DNA of 64,000 nt from Amanita rubescens (GCA_015039365.1 WION01000018.1:310001-374000), one strand, 5' to 3'; positions 23,569-34,883 are shown, counted from the first letter of the stretch. Made by a program: numbers and translations. Notes: generated from the sequence alone by a model not told the origin.

Positions 23569-25150
23569 ATGTTTTACTACTCGGGCCTGCCCTCTTGCCC
23601 CAGGTTAGTTTACCGTACGGGGACCACGCTGTGGACGGAGCCCACCGGACTCGAGGCCTATCACGAGTTGAAGGAGCTCCGCCCAGTCTTCGGCCATGTG
23701 CTCAACACCATCTGGAATAACTTGGGTCCGATGGTTTGTGACTCCTTGGATTCCGCAGGGGTGTTGTGGACGACCATCGATGTCGTTCGCTTTTTCAAGG
23801 TCGAAAAGGGGGAGGTCGGTCCTGTCGTACTTTGGATAGGAGTTTCTCCCAATACACTCCTCGGCAAGGATGCCCACGCCGCAGCGCGCAGTTGCCTGGA
23901 CCTTCTCCAGGAGTTTGGAGTCACCGACGTCGAAGTCGAGTTCCGGGAATCTATCTACACCCCGTCGGCCGGGAGTCCAAACTTCCTCGAACCTGTTAAC
24001 AACTTACACCCGACTGTCGACATTCGCGGACCTCTTACCCCAGCACTTGGGTTCTCTATCGCTGCCGACACCACACCTGAGGATCAGGGTTCAGGTGGTC
24101 TCTACCTCGCCGAGGGTGGAGACAGCAAGAGGATCTTGCTCGTCACGGCTCGACATGTCGTCTTCAAAAATGAGCCTAATGACAACTACACCTACACCAG
24201 CGGACCTCGTCGCAATGTCCTCCTTCTTGGCACCAGGGCGTTCGACGACCTCGTCGAATCCATCAAGAACCTGATTGGAGATAACGAGGCAACGGCCGAT
24301 ATCTACAAACAGCTGATGAAAAAAGAGGATGATGTTGAAAAACGGAAAGAGATTAAGCAGTTGTTGGACAAGACGGAGAAGGCGATCAAGGTCCTTCAGA
24401 AGTTCCACGAGGATGTCACAAATGAGTGGATAGAACCGAACCAGCGCATATTAGGTCATGTCATCCATTCCCCTCCAATCACCCTCGGTGCCGGCACAGC
24501 AGGTTTTACCGAAGACTATGCCATCTTGGAGCTTGACAGCTCCAAGATTGAGAAGGCCTTTAGGGGTAACGTGATTGACCTTGGTACGTTGCACGTTTTG
24601 ATCTATCTCAGCCTAACCATTAGTATATCCAGGTACGAAGATTCCACCTGGTCAGTTCAAAAGGAAGTTTTACACCCAACCCGACGCCACCACGACCTCG
24701 GGCTTTCAATATCCGGAAGACCGCCTCCTCAAGCTTCAGGATCTTATCGAGGAGGATGAGATGCGCGAACCGGATACGGTTGACATCAATGGTGAGCGGT
24801 GCCTCCTAGTCATAAAGAATGGCAGCACCACCGGCATCACCATCGGCCGCGCTACTGGCATCTTCTCCTATGTCCGCAACTACGGGCACAATCGGACTAG
24901 CCACACGTCGACAGAGTGGGCTATCCTCCCCTACGACAACAAGTCTGGGGCCTTCTCCGCCCGTGGAGATTCGGGCTCTATCATCGCTGATGGCCGCGGA
25001 CGTATCGGCGGCCTCCTCACTGGTGGTTCTACTAGCAAGACCGTGACAGATTCCTTGGACATTACGTACGCAACGCCGTTCTTCTGGCTCCTGCAGCGAA
25101 TCAAGGACAACGGATTTCCCGGTGCCCACCTCGACCCAGTCATGGTCTAG
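23569..25150 (+). CDS. Trypsin-fold (PA clan) serine-protease-like protein with helical insertion
   Basis: Exons 23569-24583 and 24633-25150 (49-bp intron, GTACGT donor) give about 510 residues. Three motifs fit a chymotrypsin-like triad: His196 in LLVTARHVVF (codon 24154-24156), Asp316 in EDYAILELD (codon 24514-24516) and Ser452 in GAFSARGDSGSIIADG (codon 24971-24973), followed by GRIGGLLTGG. The roughly 200-residue N-terminal part (SGLPSCPRLVYRTGT and onward) is unrecognised. Between His and Asp lies a long charged helical insertion (about residues 230-285). The start is unsure: 23569 is the first in-frame ATG, but the frame is open upstream and a further exon ending in a GTGAGT donor near 23443 is possible, with no ATG found for it. 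A signal peptide is not evident from 23569, so cytosolic action is likely. Substrate unknown. Confidence 0.75.
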
Positions 25151-25395
25151 GTGCCACGGCAGCCACATCAACAAAAGTTCTTGGAGATTATTAATGGAAT
25201 TGTAACAGGTTTTAATCAGAGGCACTGTAGATTATAATACAATTGTTGACAATTCATATGCAAGTATGTTTGATAGTGACCACAGCGCCAGCACCACAAG
25301 GAGGAGCATATCCTCGAGACGTCACTGGTCGGCACTACTTTCCTTAATACGGCTTTTCTTCCATCGGCCTGCAGCGTCTCAAGGTGCGCACGCTA

Positions 25396-25433
25396 TAACG
25401 TATGTAGCGCAAACGCAAGACGTTCGTTCGCAA
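25396..25433 (+). repeat. 38-bp direct repeat, copy 2
   Basis: Partner of 21797-21834, lying just after the trypsin-fold gene. Confidence 0.5.
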
Positions 25434-25568
25434 GAAAAAAATGTTTCTTTGCAATAACATTTACTGTAGTACAGGGTAAGGCATAAATTGTACACGTGGT
25501 AATACAACAATCCGATTAAGAGTCCAAAAGCGAGACAAGACAGCGATGATCCTCTAGTTCGACATTGA

Positions 25569-26263
25569 TCAAAAGTCATAACCAGGTGGGTTATCAACGG
25601 GTACACTTCCCACCATAGTTACACTATTACTTGCCTCTGGTTCCGTATACGATGCTATATCACCTGCCATCAGACGACAACTCGCAAGAACGAGAATAAC
25701 GAATCATGAACTTACGCAACCCCTCATCCTCTTCATCTGATTGCGCCTGCCTCCTCATGTAGATCGCCCTTTCCCTCGTCTTCTCCAAGAGACTGACAAA
25801 CTCGAACATCGCGCGGTCTTTGAACTTGACGATAATCGAGGTACCTTCCGTTAATCCTCCTTCCGGGGAGGGTCTGACTTCGAAGGTAAGGTAGTTGGCA
25901 CCAAAGGTGGGTTGTTCAAAGCGTGTGGAGAGGATGGATGGAAGTGGGATGGATAAGGAATCGAAGGTGTTGTTGGGGGTTGGAGATGTGAAGACGAGCT
26001 GTATGAAGGTTCGGAGGCGTACAGTGGCGGAGGGAAGAATATATAATACGCACTCGTTGATCTGTTAATGAGAGTCGCCCAATCGCTCTCAGCTTCTTTA
26101 CGCCGGGAACTGGACTTGCACGCGAAGGTGCTGACGTGGTGGGTTGACTGTCTGGTATTGTGAGTGAGATGTCGACGCCCGAGTTGATGGTCGTGATCGT
26201 CATTTCATTAGGGAGAGGAACCGGCGAGCGGTCTGGGTTTAACATTGTCCAGTTGAGCGCCAT
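25569..26263 (-). CDS. WBP2-like GRAM-domain protein with PPGY motif
   Basis: Three exons read right to left: 26263-26054, 25998-25716, 25663-25569, joining to 195 residues. The start MALNWTMLNPDRSPVPLPNE is the hallmark of the WBP2/UPF0664 family (S. pombe SPAC29B12.11c type). A GRAM/PH-like fold follows: RAIGRLSLTDQR across the intron to LVFTSP, then FDSLSIPLPSI and FEQPTFGANYLT with EVRPSPEGGL. The last exon ends PPGYDF: a PPxY ligand for WW domains such as those of Nedd4/Rsp5 ubiquitin ligases. The role in fungi is not established. Both introns are needed to keep the family motifs in one frame. The 5' end faces the tRNA-Arg gene 244 bp away. Confidence 0.88.
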
Positions 26264-26507
26264 TGTGGTGACAAAGAGTTGGAGGAATCTTGGACGTTAA
26301 GGTTAAGTAGTAATCTGGCAAAAATGGCGGTGTTCGCTCGAGCGCTCACGGACCGAAGCGAGTTTGCGCAGTTTGAAAATTGAAACGTACCACAGGTAGT
26401 CCGCAAATGCACAGCTGTTCGTCTACTAGTCGCAGCCCAGAGGGACTGCGGTATGTATGAAAGGATCCCGAGACTTATATATATCACGTGCTCGATCACT
26501 TTGTAAA

Positions 26508-26591
26508 GGGTGCCTAGCGCAATGGTAGCGCGTTTGGCTTCGATTGCCCAACGGATACCAAAAGGTTGCAGGTTCGAGTCCTGCGGTGCTC
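26508..26591 (+). tRNA. tRNA-Arg (anticodon TCG) with 13-nt intron
   Basis: D arm TAGCGCAATGGTAGCGC, T arm GCAGG-TTCGAGT-CCTGC, anticodon stem TTTGG/CCAAA. Taking the intron at the canonical 37/38 position leaves loop CTTCGA+A with anticodon TCG; the 13-nt intron contains CGGA, which can pair with TTCG as in normal tRNA introns. The acceptor stem GGGTGCC/GGTGCTC has three G-U pairs, which is weak. T-run follows at about 26595-26600. If the intron were placed differently the anticodon would change, so the isotype is less sure than the gene. Confidence 0.72.
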
Positions 26592-26800
26592 ATATTTTTT
26601 GTCCTTGATGTTTCTTCTTCTCGACTTGGGTATACTGTATACCGTTTTGATTAGATATGAATATATGAATGACTAGCCTGTTGTGTCGACGTCGTGATCT
26701 GAATGAATCTGATTGGTCGGCAAACACCGAAAGTGAGGACGCGTATGCTCAAGGACAGTCGCGTTTATCCTCTGAACGCTATCACTCTTCCCACTCTATC

Positions 26801-27960
26801 ATGGTACGTCCAGACACTTCTGACGAATTCCAACTCACAAAAACCACATGGTTAGGCTAGACGATATGACAGTGAGCAACTCAAATGACGCTTCCACTAT
26901 CACTTACGCCAACAATGACCAGGTCGAACGACGATCTTCTCACCAGAGGGTGCGTATTCTACAATCTAATGCATTCACCTTTCTCACAATGCTCCAGGCC
27001 GTCTATATCAGGGTAAATTTCCCGTCCCAGCCTAGGTCAATATCGACTCACAAGAGACTTTTAGTTGAATATGCTATGGAAGCCATCTCCCATGCGGGGA
27101 CCGTTATCGGCGTGCTAGCAACGGATGGTGTTGTCCTTGCTGCTGAAAAGCGGGTGACTGGAAAACTACTCGATCTTTCTGCTTCAAAAGAAGGCGGGTA
27201 CGGGGGAAGCGGAGAAAAGATATTTTTGTTGAATTCGTGCGTATCTCTATGTGTTCTCCCTCGTTGGACGTTGTCTAAGGTGACCACATAAGGAATGTGA
27301 TAGGCGGCGTGGCGGGTCTTACAGCAGATGCTAATTCGCTCATCAACTATGCACGGACAGCGGCTCAAAGACACTTGTTGAACTATAATGATGATATCCC
27401 TGTCGAACTCCTCGCTCAACGGCTATGTGATCTAAAGCAGGGCTACACTCAATTCGGAGGTTCGTGGGCGCCTTATTTCTCTATCAGCTGCCTACATCTT
27501 TCTCTTAGGTCTCCGCCCGTTCGGCGTATCTCTCCTCTATGCAGGGTACGACCCACACTATCAATTCCAGTTGTATCACTCCGACCCATCTGGCAATTAT
27601 TCCGGCTGGAAAGCAACATGCATCGGCGCCAACATAGGCACGGCTCAGAGCCTTCTCAAGCAAGAGTATAAAGACGAGATTACGGTAAAAGAGGCCATTT
27701 CGCTCGTGCTCAAAACGATGAGCAAGACGATGGATAGTACAACACTAGGGAGTGAGAAGCGTGAGTGATTCTTCTGCTTGCCTTGATTGATGGTGATTGT
27801 TAATGGTGTATCGTGGCCAGTGGAATTTGCAGTGCTGGCGTTAGACCCCAAGACAAAGAAGCCCAAGGGAAAGATATACAGGCCTGCAGAGATTGATGCG
27901 CTATTGCTCTCGGAGGGATTGATGAAGAAAGATGAAGATACGGAAATGAAGAGCGTGTAG
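26801..27960 (+). CDS. PRE9: 20S proteasome subunit alpha type-4 (PRE9/alpha3)
   Basis: Eight exons joined by reading: 26801-26803 (ATG alone), 26856-26871, 26923-26949, 26998-27012, 27065-27236, 27293-27459, 27509-27760, 27821-27960; 263 residues. The first four exons spell [27 protein letters not shown], the N-terminal alpha-subunit signature that gates the 20S core. The body holds [38 protein letters not shown] and [20 protein letters not shown], all typical of Pre9. The tail is acidic ([11 protein letters not shown]). The initiator codon sits in a coding exon of three bases and exons of 16, 27 and 15 bases follow. The subunit is structural, not catalytic. Shortly upstream is the tRNA-Arg gene. 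Confidence 0.95.
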
Positions 27961-28029
27961 TAGCGTTTTAGATAACTGATCGGAGAAGTGTATTATTAAC
28001 TACATGAACACTTTTGCAATTGGCACGCG

Positions 28030-29508
28030 ATGTCGCTCAGGCGCTCGGTTCAGCACGCTGGTCGTTGTCATCCAATACGCCCCAGATACTATTCAGAGGA
28101 GGCTAAGACTAATGCTGCCGGCAGTGCACCCTCGCCCTCTGAGCCCCTAACAGGCAGCGCTAAACTCTTCTCCGACGCAAAACAGGAAGACCTCCGTCCC
28201 AAATCTGCGCACCTGCAAACTCTCGAATCTCAAGCTCAGCACGCGAACTGGGATGGGGATGAGAGGATCGAAGATACCGTGTTGAGGATGTTGGTAGACA
28301 AGTACAAGCCGCTGAGAAGTCGCTCCACTGGATCAGACAACGGGATCGAAAGCGCTGATGAAAAACTGAAGAGGAGCGTTCCGCGGGTGACCATTTCAAC
28401 TCGGGAAGAGGCAGAGGGATCGAAGGAAGACCACAAGCCATGGCATACGACGTTCAAAATACCCTCGCATGCTGAGGCGTCCATCAAGTTTGCCAATATA
28501 CCTATTGCTACAGCTACTACATCTAGTACTCAACTTCCCTTCTCCTCTTCTTCTTCTACGAACCCAAATGCTATCAAAGACGACAGAACCAAGAGGTTAG
28601 AGCGGGAAACTAAAAAGCGGACCGAACAAGTTGGAAGACTGACTCGAGCCCGCGAGTCAACGCTGGATTATAAAATGGGTATTACACCTATGATGAAGAA
28701 CTCGGATTTGGTTGCTAGTCAGGGTGGGAGGGTGAACCCCGTTACGATGAAAGGGTGGGCGAGTCTAGTTGAAGACCAGATCGAGGTGGGTTTTTATTGT
28801 TCAAGTTCTGGGATTGGCAATGACCGGGTACAGCGAGCACGATCTAGGGGTGTGTTCAACGTTGTCAAAGGGAGGGGTAAACCCCTCGCTAGGATGCAAG
28901 AAGAGTCGAACCCCTTCATTGCACGAGAGGAATTTTTGATGAATAGAATTGTGCAAAGGAACGGGGCTGCTCCGCCCTGGGTTGAAGTTCAAGTAGGTGA
29001 GAATCCCCACTGCGACGTGGTCACAGATGCTGATACTTAAAACATCATAGAGCTGGAATCATCTATCCGTACTTTTCGTCAAATTCTCAGGCAGTCCTGG
29101 ATCCGCCGGGCTGTCCGCTTATTGAGGAGTTCAACACCCGCTGAGTTACGCGATACCATCACGCTGTCCCAAGTTGAGGGTCTACGAGATGAAGAGTGGT
29201 TCTGCCGGGAAAGGTCGTACCACCAGGCAGCGCTGGAAGAAGTCAATTCCTTGGTGAGGAAGTATAATGCTTTGGCGCCATATGCTGTGAGGAGGCCCTA
29301 TTATATGTTGGAAGTGGAGGTTGGGCGGTTATTTGAAGAGTGTGCGGATGAGATCTTTAGTGAAGTGAAGAAGACGGAAGATGTGGGCGGTGATGGAGCG
29401 CAGGCCGAGGTTGGGGCCAGAGGATCCGGAGAGGATTCAGCGAATTTTTATGGGTTCGCCGAGTTTGTGAAGGAAATGTTGACAAAGTTCGGATGGACAA
29501 AACGATAA
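28030..29508 (+). CDS. DUF1992 protein, DnaJ homologue subfamily C member 28-like, mitochondrial
   Basis: Three exons (28030-28785, 28834-28996, 29051-29508) give 458 residues. A basic N-terminus (MSLRRSVQHAGRCHPIRPRY) looks like a mitochondrial targeting sequence. The central DUF1992 domain is clear: VEDQIE joined across the 48-bp intron to RARSRGVFNVVKGRGKPLAR, then ESNPFIAREEFLMNRIVQRN and APPWVEVQ. No J domain is present, as in fungal members. The first intron is 48 bp with no stop, so a retained form would add 16 residues in frame. The C-terminal part is helical (LRQSWIRRAVRLLRSS, ALEEVNSLVRKYNALAPYAV). The biochemical role of the family is unclear. It starts 70 bp after PRE9. Confidence 0.85.
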
Positions 29509-29681
29509 TAAGGAATGACAATGGAACAAGGATCATAATTGATGGCACCGTAAGCGGACCTCGAGGCTGCCTTGAGGTGTGAACCTGACGACCGGTCGTA
29601 TTTAAGCCGCTTTATTCCCATCCTCCGATTCATTCCGCTTTTTCACCCCCTTCCCCCTCAACCCACAGATAACAAGTTACC

Positions 29682-30063
29682 ATGGTTGATTTCAGCTTCA
29701 TCGAAATTGACGAAGGTCCAATCAGTGTAAGAATTCCCAACTCTTCTCCGTATTCCCAGGCTCATGAACCGAACAAACTGACAGATTGGCGACACCGTCA
29801 GCGTTCGTCATGACCTTAAAGGCAAACAATATGGAACAGTCATGAGATCCCACTACAATTTTGACGTGAGTATTGCGCTCATCCCCTTCGTCTAGCACCG
29901 CCCGAGCTAACTCGACCGACTACAGGGTGAACAAATCATCGAGGTCAAACTCGATAGCGCCGTCTACCATTACCCGTTGACCAGAGTCAGGCGTGTTGTA
30001 AGGTCCCTTCCCCCCGCCAACCCTCTGCGTACGAGGACGATCGAAAGAAGAATTTACTGGTGA
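29682..30063 (+). CDS. Small conserved-looking hypothetical protein, SH3/KOW-like
   Basis: Three short exons (29682-29726, 29785-29865, 29926-30063) with good GTAAGA and GTGAGT donors and a CTAAC branch site before the last acceptor. All phases are 0. The protein (about 87 residues) begins MVDFSFIEIDEGPIS and continues IGDTVSVRHDLKGKQYGTVM, then EQIIEVKLDSAVYHYPLTRV. The G-D-x-V ... G-x-V spacing resembles a small SH3/KOW-like barrel, but I cannot assign a family. A GTAAGG at 29998 could be another donor, in which case the C-terminal 20 or so residues differ. Confidence 0.55.
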
Positions 30064-31182
30064 TCTGCGCTGCCGTCCCCTCCAAATTTACTGCATTGGT
30101 ATCCATGATGACGATTTGAATTGAATTTGTCTCTGCCTCCACGCCTGCCGTTTTGTTGTACACATACGCATCAGTAACTCTTATTTTTTTGCTTTCACAG
30201 AACTAGGTTCACAGACTTAGGTACCGTATTGATGAATTGCTCGGATGGATGGATGATGGATTTTGTAGTTATTTTAATGTCCCCTGTTCTTCATCTTGGA
30301 TACTCCCGCGTAGTCCGTGAATATGAACAATGTCGTACTCAATTCATACAGGAATGCTGTGCGCTGTGCTGGCTCGGGATTGGCCAGTTGAGTTTGAATG
30401 GACTCACCAGGTCCCGCGGGGATCGGATTCGTCATACACAATCATCAGGTTTTCGTCACTGTTACCTTCATCTGCGCCGTGCAGGGCAAAGATTATGTTC
30501 CCTCAGCAACCGACATGGCCTGTACTAAAAATCGTACGGTCTGGTCATTCAAAACACAAATGAGGCTCCTTGTCGACATTTCCTGCTATGTTGTTACTAC
30601 GGTTCAACCGGCGAACATACGTTGTGGAGGATTTGCAGGCACTTGTTCCCGATCGAACTCTTATCACTTATAACCTCAGTGTCATATGCCGTAGCAGGCG
30701 CTCAGTCTGCAACATATGCAGCGGAAAAAACCATGGACTGAGAAGCGGCAGCTATTCGCACCGGTGCGTCTCTCTTGTTTCTTGTCTCCCAGTCCCGAGG
30801 GGTTTATTGCGTTCTCTGACCTAATGGGGCTGATGATAATGTATGAAAGCGACGGCAATGACGGGTCCCGCTCCAGTCACTGCCTTCGGCTCACGCGTGG
30901 CTGTGACTCGGTATTCTTTATGACACGCAATGGGCATATTTCCATGGTTTATACATTATACCTAGTGGAATTCAATCCTAATAAGGTCATTAACAGGCGG
31001 CCGCATTTCCTAAGATCCAGAGCTAATGTCAAGGCTATTCATTCTTAACAGCATGAAGTACTAGTCCGTGGGCCGGTTGAAAACCGATCAGGGTTGCCCG
31101 AGCTTCTAGTGCATATAAACGCCATGCGCACATAGCCAACCTCAGGCTGGTCCCCGTTAATCACACTTACCCATCTCGAATC
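30064..31182. other. Intergenic region with unassigned open frame
   Basis: The frame at 30398-30673 reads like protein in part (QVFVTVTFICAVQGKDYVPS and onward, several Cys) and may be an exon of an unrecognised or decayed gene. No start exon or domain was found. The rest shows nothing. Confidence 0.25.
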
Positions 31183-31581
31183 ATGCACTTTTCTATTCTT
31201 GCATTCCTCATTTTTGCATATGCCTTTTCCGCGATAACCTTCGCGGCACCAGCACCTGCTCGTCATTACTCTGTAGGTACATATCCACCCCCCAAGATCT
31301 AATTGACACCTTTTCAGCGGCAAGCGTTGGTGGCGCCAGGAACATCCAACAATATCGATGCTGGCAGCGTACGTGTGTTACTTTCGTTTCAGAGCTCAAG
31401 CGCTAAGATCATGGTTGCATTGCAGATGATCGCCCCCGTTCAACATATTGTAGGCGACCGTCTTTTCACCCAAGAGTACAAAGCTGAAACCTTTGACCTC
31501 GGTTACAGCAAATGCGCATGCGCATGCCCAAACTATCGATCAAAGGTTTTAATGGTATCAAAAAGGTTGCCACCGGCTTAG
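31183..31581 (+). CDS. Small secreted protein (98 residues)
   Basis: Three exons: 31183-31272, 31318-31368, 31426-31581, all phase 0. A strong signal peptide (MHFSILAFLIFAYAFSAITF-AAPAPA) is followed by a short mature protein of about 75 residues with RQALVAPGTSNNIDAGS and EYKAETFDLGYSKCACACPN. The three cysteines are packed in CACAC, not spaced like a hydrophobin (eight Cys) or a knottin. No domain is recognised, and function cannot be inferred. The gene converges on the ubiquitin protease gene, 252 bp between stops. Confidence 0.6.
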
Positions 31582-31796
31582 TGAAAGGTGTTGTGTATAT
31601 TTAGTGAATCACAGCATTTGTTGTGGATTTGGTTTCTGCACCTTGTGTAATAAATAGCTCGAGAGTTGAGATTTACCTATACGGGTATGTGCTGGTAGCG
31701 AGGTTACACACGAGTTTTTTTTCAAATTATTAGATTCCTCACTTAGACAGCAAGTAAATCGATGACGGACCGACAGCTCTGTGGGACATATATAAC

Positions 31797-31811
31797 TATA
31801 TATATATATAA
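31797..31811. repeat. Short TA dinucleotide repeat
   Basis: An uninterrupted TA run in the 252-bp gap between the two convergent stop codons, within a longer A/T-rich stretch. Confidence 0.6.
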
Positions 31812-31833
31812 TAACAAGAAACCCGAAGAAAGC

Positions 31834-34800
31834 TCAGGAAAGTCGTGGTACTTGGACGCTGGGAGGTTTCTTCCCCGCGGAATGAGAGTGTTTTGATTTC
31901 CGTTTGAGAGTATGGGGTTTGGGTCTAGATGGAGATGACGATGGGGATGGTGATAAGGATTGCGGTGGGGATGATTGTGTGGGTGTTGATGGTGATGTGC
32001 TTTCGAGTTGGTCATGCGGTGGTGAAGGGAATGATAGGGTAGCATTTGAATTTGGCTTTGGATGCGTGTGCATATGTGATAGGTCGGGTAGTGAGTGGGT
32101 ACCGTTAGGCAGCCGGTTGTGGTATCTGTCTTCAGGTCGAGAGGGTGATGAGTAGAGCTCGGTTTTGGAAAGCGTCCTAGAAGCGGAATCCGGAATCCCC
32201 TCAATGCTGACTTCGGTTGTAGACGAAACAACACTCTGCTCTCGCGACGATAACGTACTCGTCGAAGCAGAGGGAGAAACGAACATCGCTTCAGATGTTG
32301 TCTCGGTTGGCGAAGGGGGACTGGAGGGTAGAAGAGATCTCTTTCTCCCTGCTTCAACACTCCGAACAATGCGAGGTTCCAACCCCAGTGATGACGGCTT
32401 TCCAGAGAAGATAGAAGAGCTTTCCATTGATACGGGGATAGCGGGTCTTTCCTGCTTCGTCATGACGCCCACGCCCACCTCGCTCACCAACGTATTCACG
32501 CTCCCGTTCATCACGATCGTCTTCGTCCTCGGCCTAAGCGTCTCCTCCGAATCTCTTCCCGCCTTGTCCACATTCATACCATCCATCCCATCCGCGTTCC
32601 TAACCCCAATCCCAATTTCCACTCCACCTCTTACTTCTCTCCCATCACACGCGCTCTCGCCAGACATCTTTCTCGATGGATAAACCCCGGGGATATCCAC
32701 CACCACCCGCTCATAATATAGCATGAACGCAGCAGTCCCCTCCGCCAACACACTCTCAATACCGCACTCTCGCACCGAGTCGTCACTGATGCGTAACCAC
32801 CCTCTTCCAGTACCCGGTCCATATTCCGAGAAATCCTCGCCATCCCAGACAAACCGAGGACGCGTCGAGGGTGATTCCTCCCTCCCCGAGTCCGAGTTGG
32901 ACTTGGTGGAGGCTGTGGTACTAGTACCATCGAGATCTACGCCGAGATCAAGGTTAAGGTCGTACTGTTTATTGTTGACATCCTTCTTTACACACTCTTC
33001 ATCACCCACTCCGTCAATCTCCAATTCGCGCAACAGTAGTGGATCCACTAGCGTTGGTGGAGCCCACCTCTTCTCCTTTGGCAGCCCTGGAGAACGGGGC
33101 TTCCGCCGATAGCAGATGTAGTGCCCAAATGAGTGCTGGCCGTAGTGGCATACTACGGCTGAGAGGCGATAGAGGGTGCGAGAGTGGTGATTATGATCGT
33201 GATTATTGCGGTGATGATGGTGAGAGGACGATTGAGTGGGTGTTGTTGAGCGTCGGAGTTCAGAGTGGGTTGTTGTGCTCTTGGGTGGAGGGGTGGATAT
33301 AGATGTGGTGGGTTTGACGGAGAGGTTGCCTGAGGTCATGTATGGTGTTATGTCCAAGACTTCGGGGAAGATGAGACGGATGGTGTTTTTGGTGGCATAG
33401 TGGCCATAGATAGAGCGGTTGATGTGGAGGGCGAGGACGGGTGGGGGCTAAAGGGGGGTTAAATACGTAAGTCTGGGCTAGGCACAGCAAGGGTAATAAA
33501 CGCACGCGTGCAATCATTGCTTGTTTTGTGGCTGGGCTGACGACACGCTCCATCCGCACGTCTTTGAGGTCTTCTTCTATTCTACCCTGTTCTAGGGCCG
33601 ATTGAACGCGTGCTTCCATACGCCGGTACTCTTTTAGACGTTTTTTCTTTGAATTGGAGGGGTTCATTTCGGGTTTAGTCGCTTCTTCGAGCATGAGAAC
33701 GTCATGCTGGAGATGACGGTAGGTAGCGACGAGTGAACATTTACGACATACGCAGTCGCGTAGTATCTCCAAGCGAGTGTACTCTTGTAAACAATCTTCT
33801 AGCCGACACATTGCCTAAAAAAGTCTGAAAATCAAGTTGTGAATCTTGCAGAGATAGAGATACAATGCTTACCGCAAACCTGGGAAGACTAAGCTGCATG
33901 TTGTCCAAAGAAAAGTGCATGACGGCTTCGGTGTACTCGCATGTGACACAACTTCGTCGGTTAGCCGTGAGACCGTCAAAGACACTTTTCCCAATCTCTT
34001 TGATTGTCTCGGGGTTTCGGGATAAACCCCCCAAACCTCGGTCTCGTTTAGCTTCCTTATCGACAGCAGTGATCTCATTCTTCAGGCATTCGGAAAGGAG
34101 CTGGAAGAGCTCCTGTGCATCTTGGTGTTCCCGGGAGTAAAAGAGGGCATTTGTGCGGCCTTCGACGTTAGTGAGGGCGTCAATGATATCGACGGGACGG
34201 ATAGAGTGGTAGGACGATCGAGGGGTGTTCAGTTCTAGGAGGTGTCAGATGGGAACGGGTGTATAGGCTAACAACACACTTTGGAATAGATGCTGTAGGG
34301 TATCTATAATAGGAGTGGGGACGTCTAATGCCTCGGCGTTGGTGTGGATGGTGTCTACATGAGGCTGTAGATAGTACAGCGAAGCGAGGGCCTAGATATG
34401 GTGTCAGTGAGGACAGAGGACAAATTTAGTGGCCATACTTGTAAAGTCGAGTTCATGAAGCAGTATGTCCCTGAAATGTTCACGAGGCCAGGATAATAGC
34501 CATCGTTCTCGTCCGGGTCTGCGCTCGGGGTTAGTTGCATGTCGGGAGATGAATTAGAGAGCATACCGGGTTTAGCAGAGCCGTTCGCAGCCTCGTGGGG
34601 AACCCGAGCATGTTTCTTGGACAAATGTCTATGGTGATGTCGGTGACGGCCACTGGCGGAGCCCTTGGCTGTATTTGTGCCAGTGAGCCAGTGCCAGGGT
34701 GCAAAAAGACTGAAGTTGTCGAAGCCCATAAAATCGTCTGACCTGGAAGCAAAGAGCAAGGTACAAGCAGGGACGACCAAGAGGACTAGAATTGGTGCAA

Positions 34801-34843
34801 GCTGTTGAAAAAACGGGCTTTCGAGAAGGTCAATGAAGGACAT
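31834..34843 (-). CDS. Ubiquitin-specific protease (C19) with N-terminal membrane segment
   Basis: Multi-exon gene read right to left. The start MSFIDLLESPFFQQ leads into a hydrophobic segment (LAPILVLLVVPACTLLFAS), suggesting a membrane anchor as in yeast Ubp1/Ubp16 or animal USP30. The Cys box is YYPGLVNISGTYCFMNSTLQ (catalytic Cys in TYCFMNS), spliced to ALASLYYL. A zinc-ribbon pair (CVTCEY, CVCRKCS) lies in the middle. The His box is CHYGQHSFGHYICYRR, followed by GWLRISDDSV and AAFMLYYERVV, so the catalytic core is complete. It therefore cleaves ubiquitin from substrates, probably at a membrane. The 300-residue C-terminal tail is Ser/Thr/Pro-rich and disordered. The His box is split by a long Ser/Thr/His-rich insert before it. 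It diverges from CDC7, the two start codons being 153 bp apart. Confidence 0.9.
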
Positions 34844-34883
34844 CTGCAGAGCGCATGTCAGAGTCAGCGCTGCCAAGATGGCA

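Noticed and set aside
32165..32683. Plus-strand frame of 172 residues
   Set aside because: Antisense to the low-complexity tail of the ubiquitin protease; Ser/Thr coding on minus gives open antisense frames.
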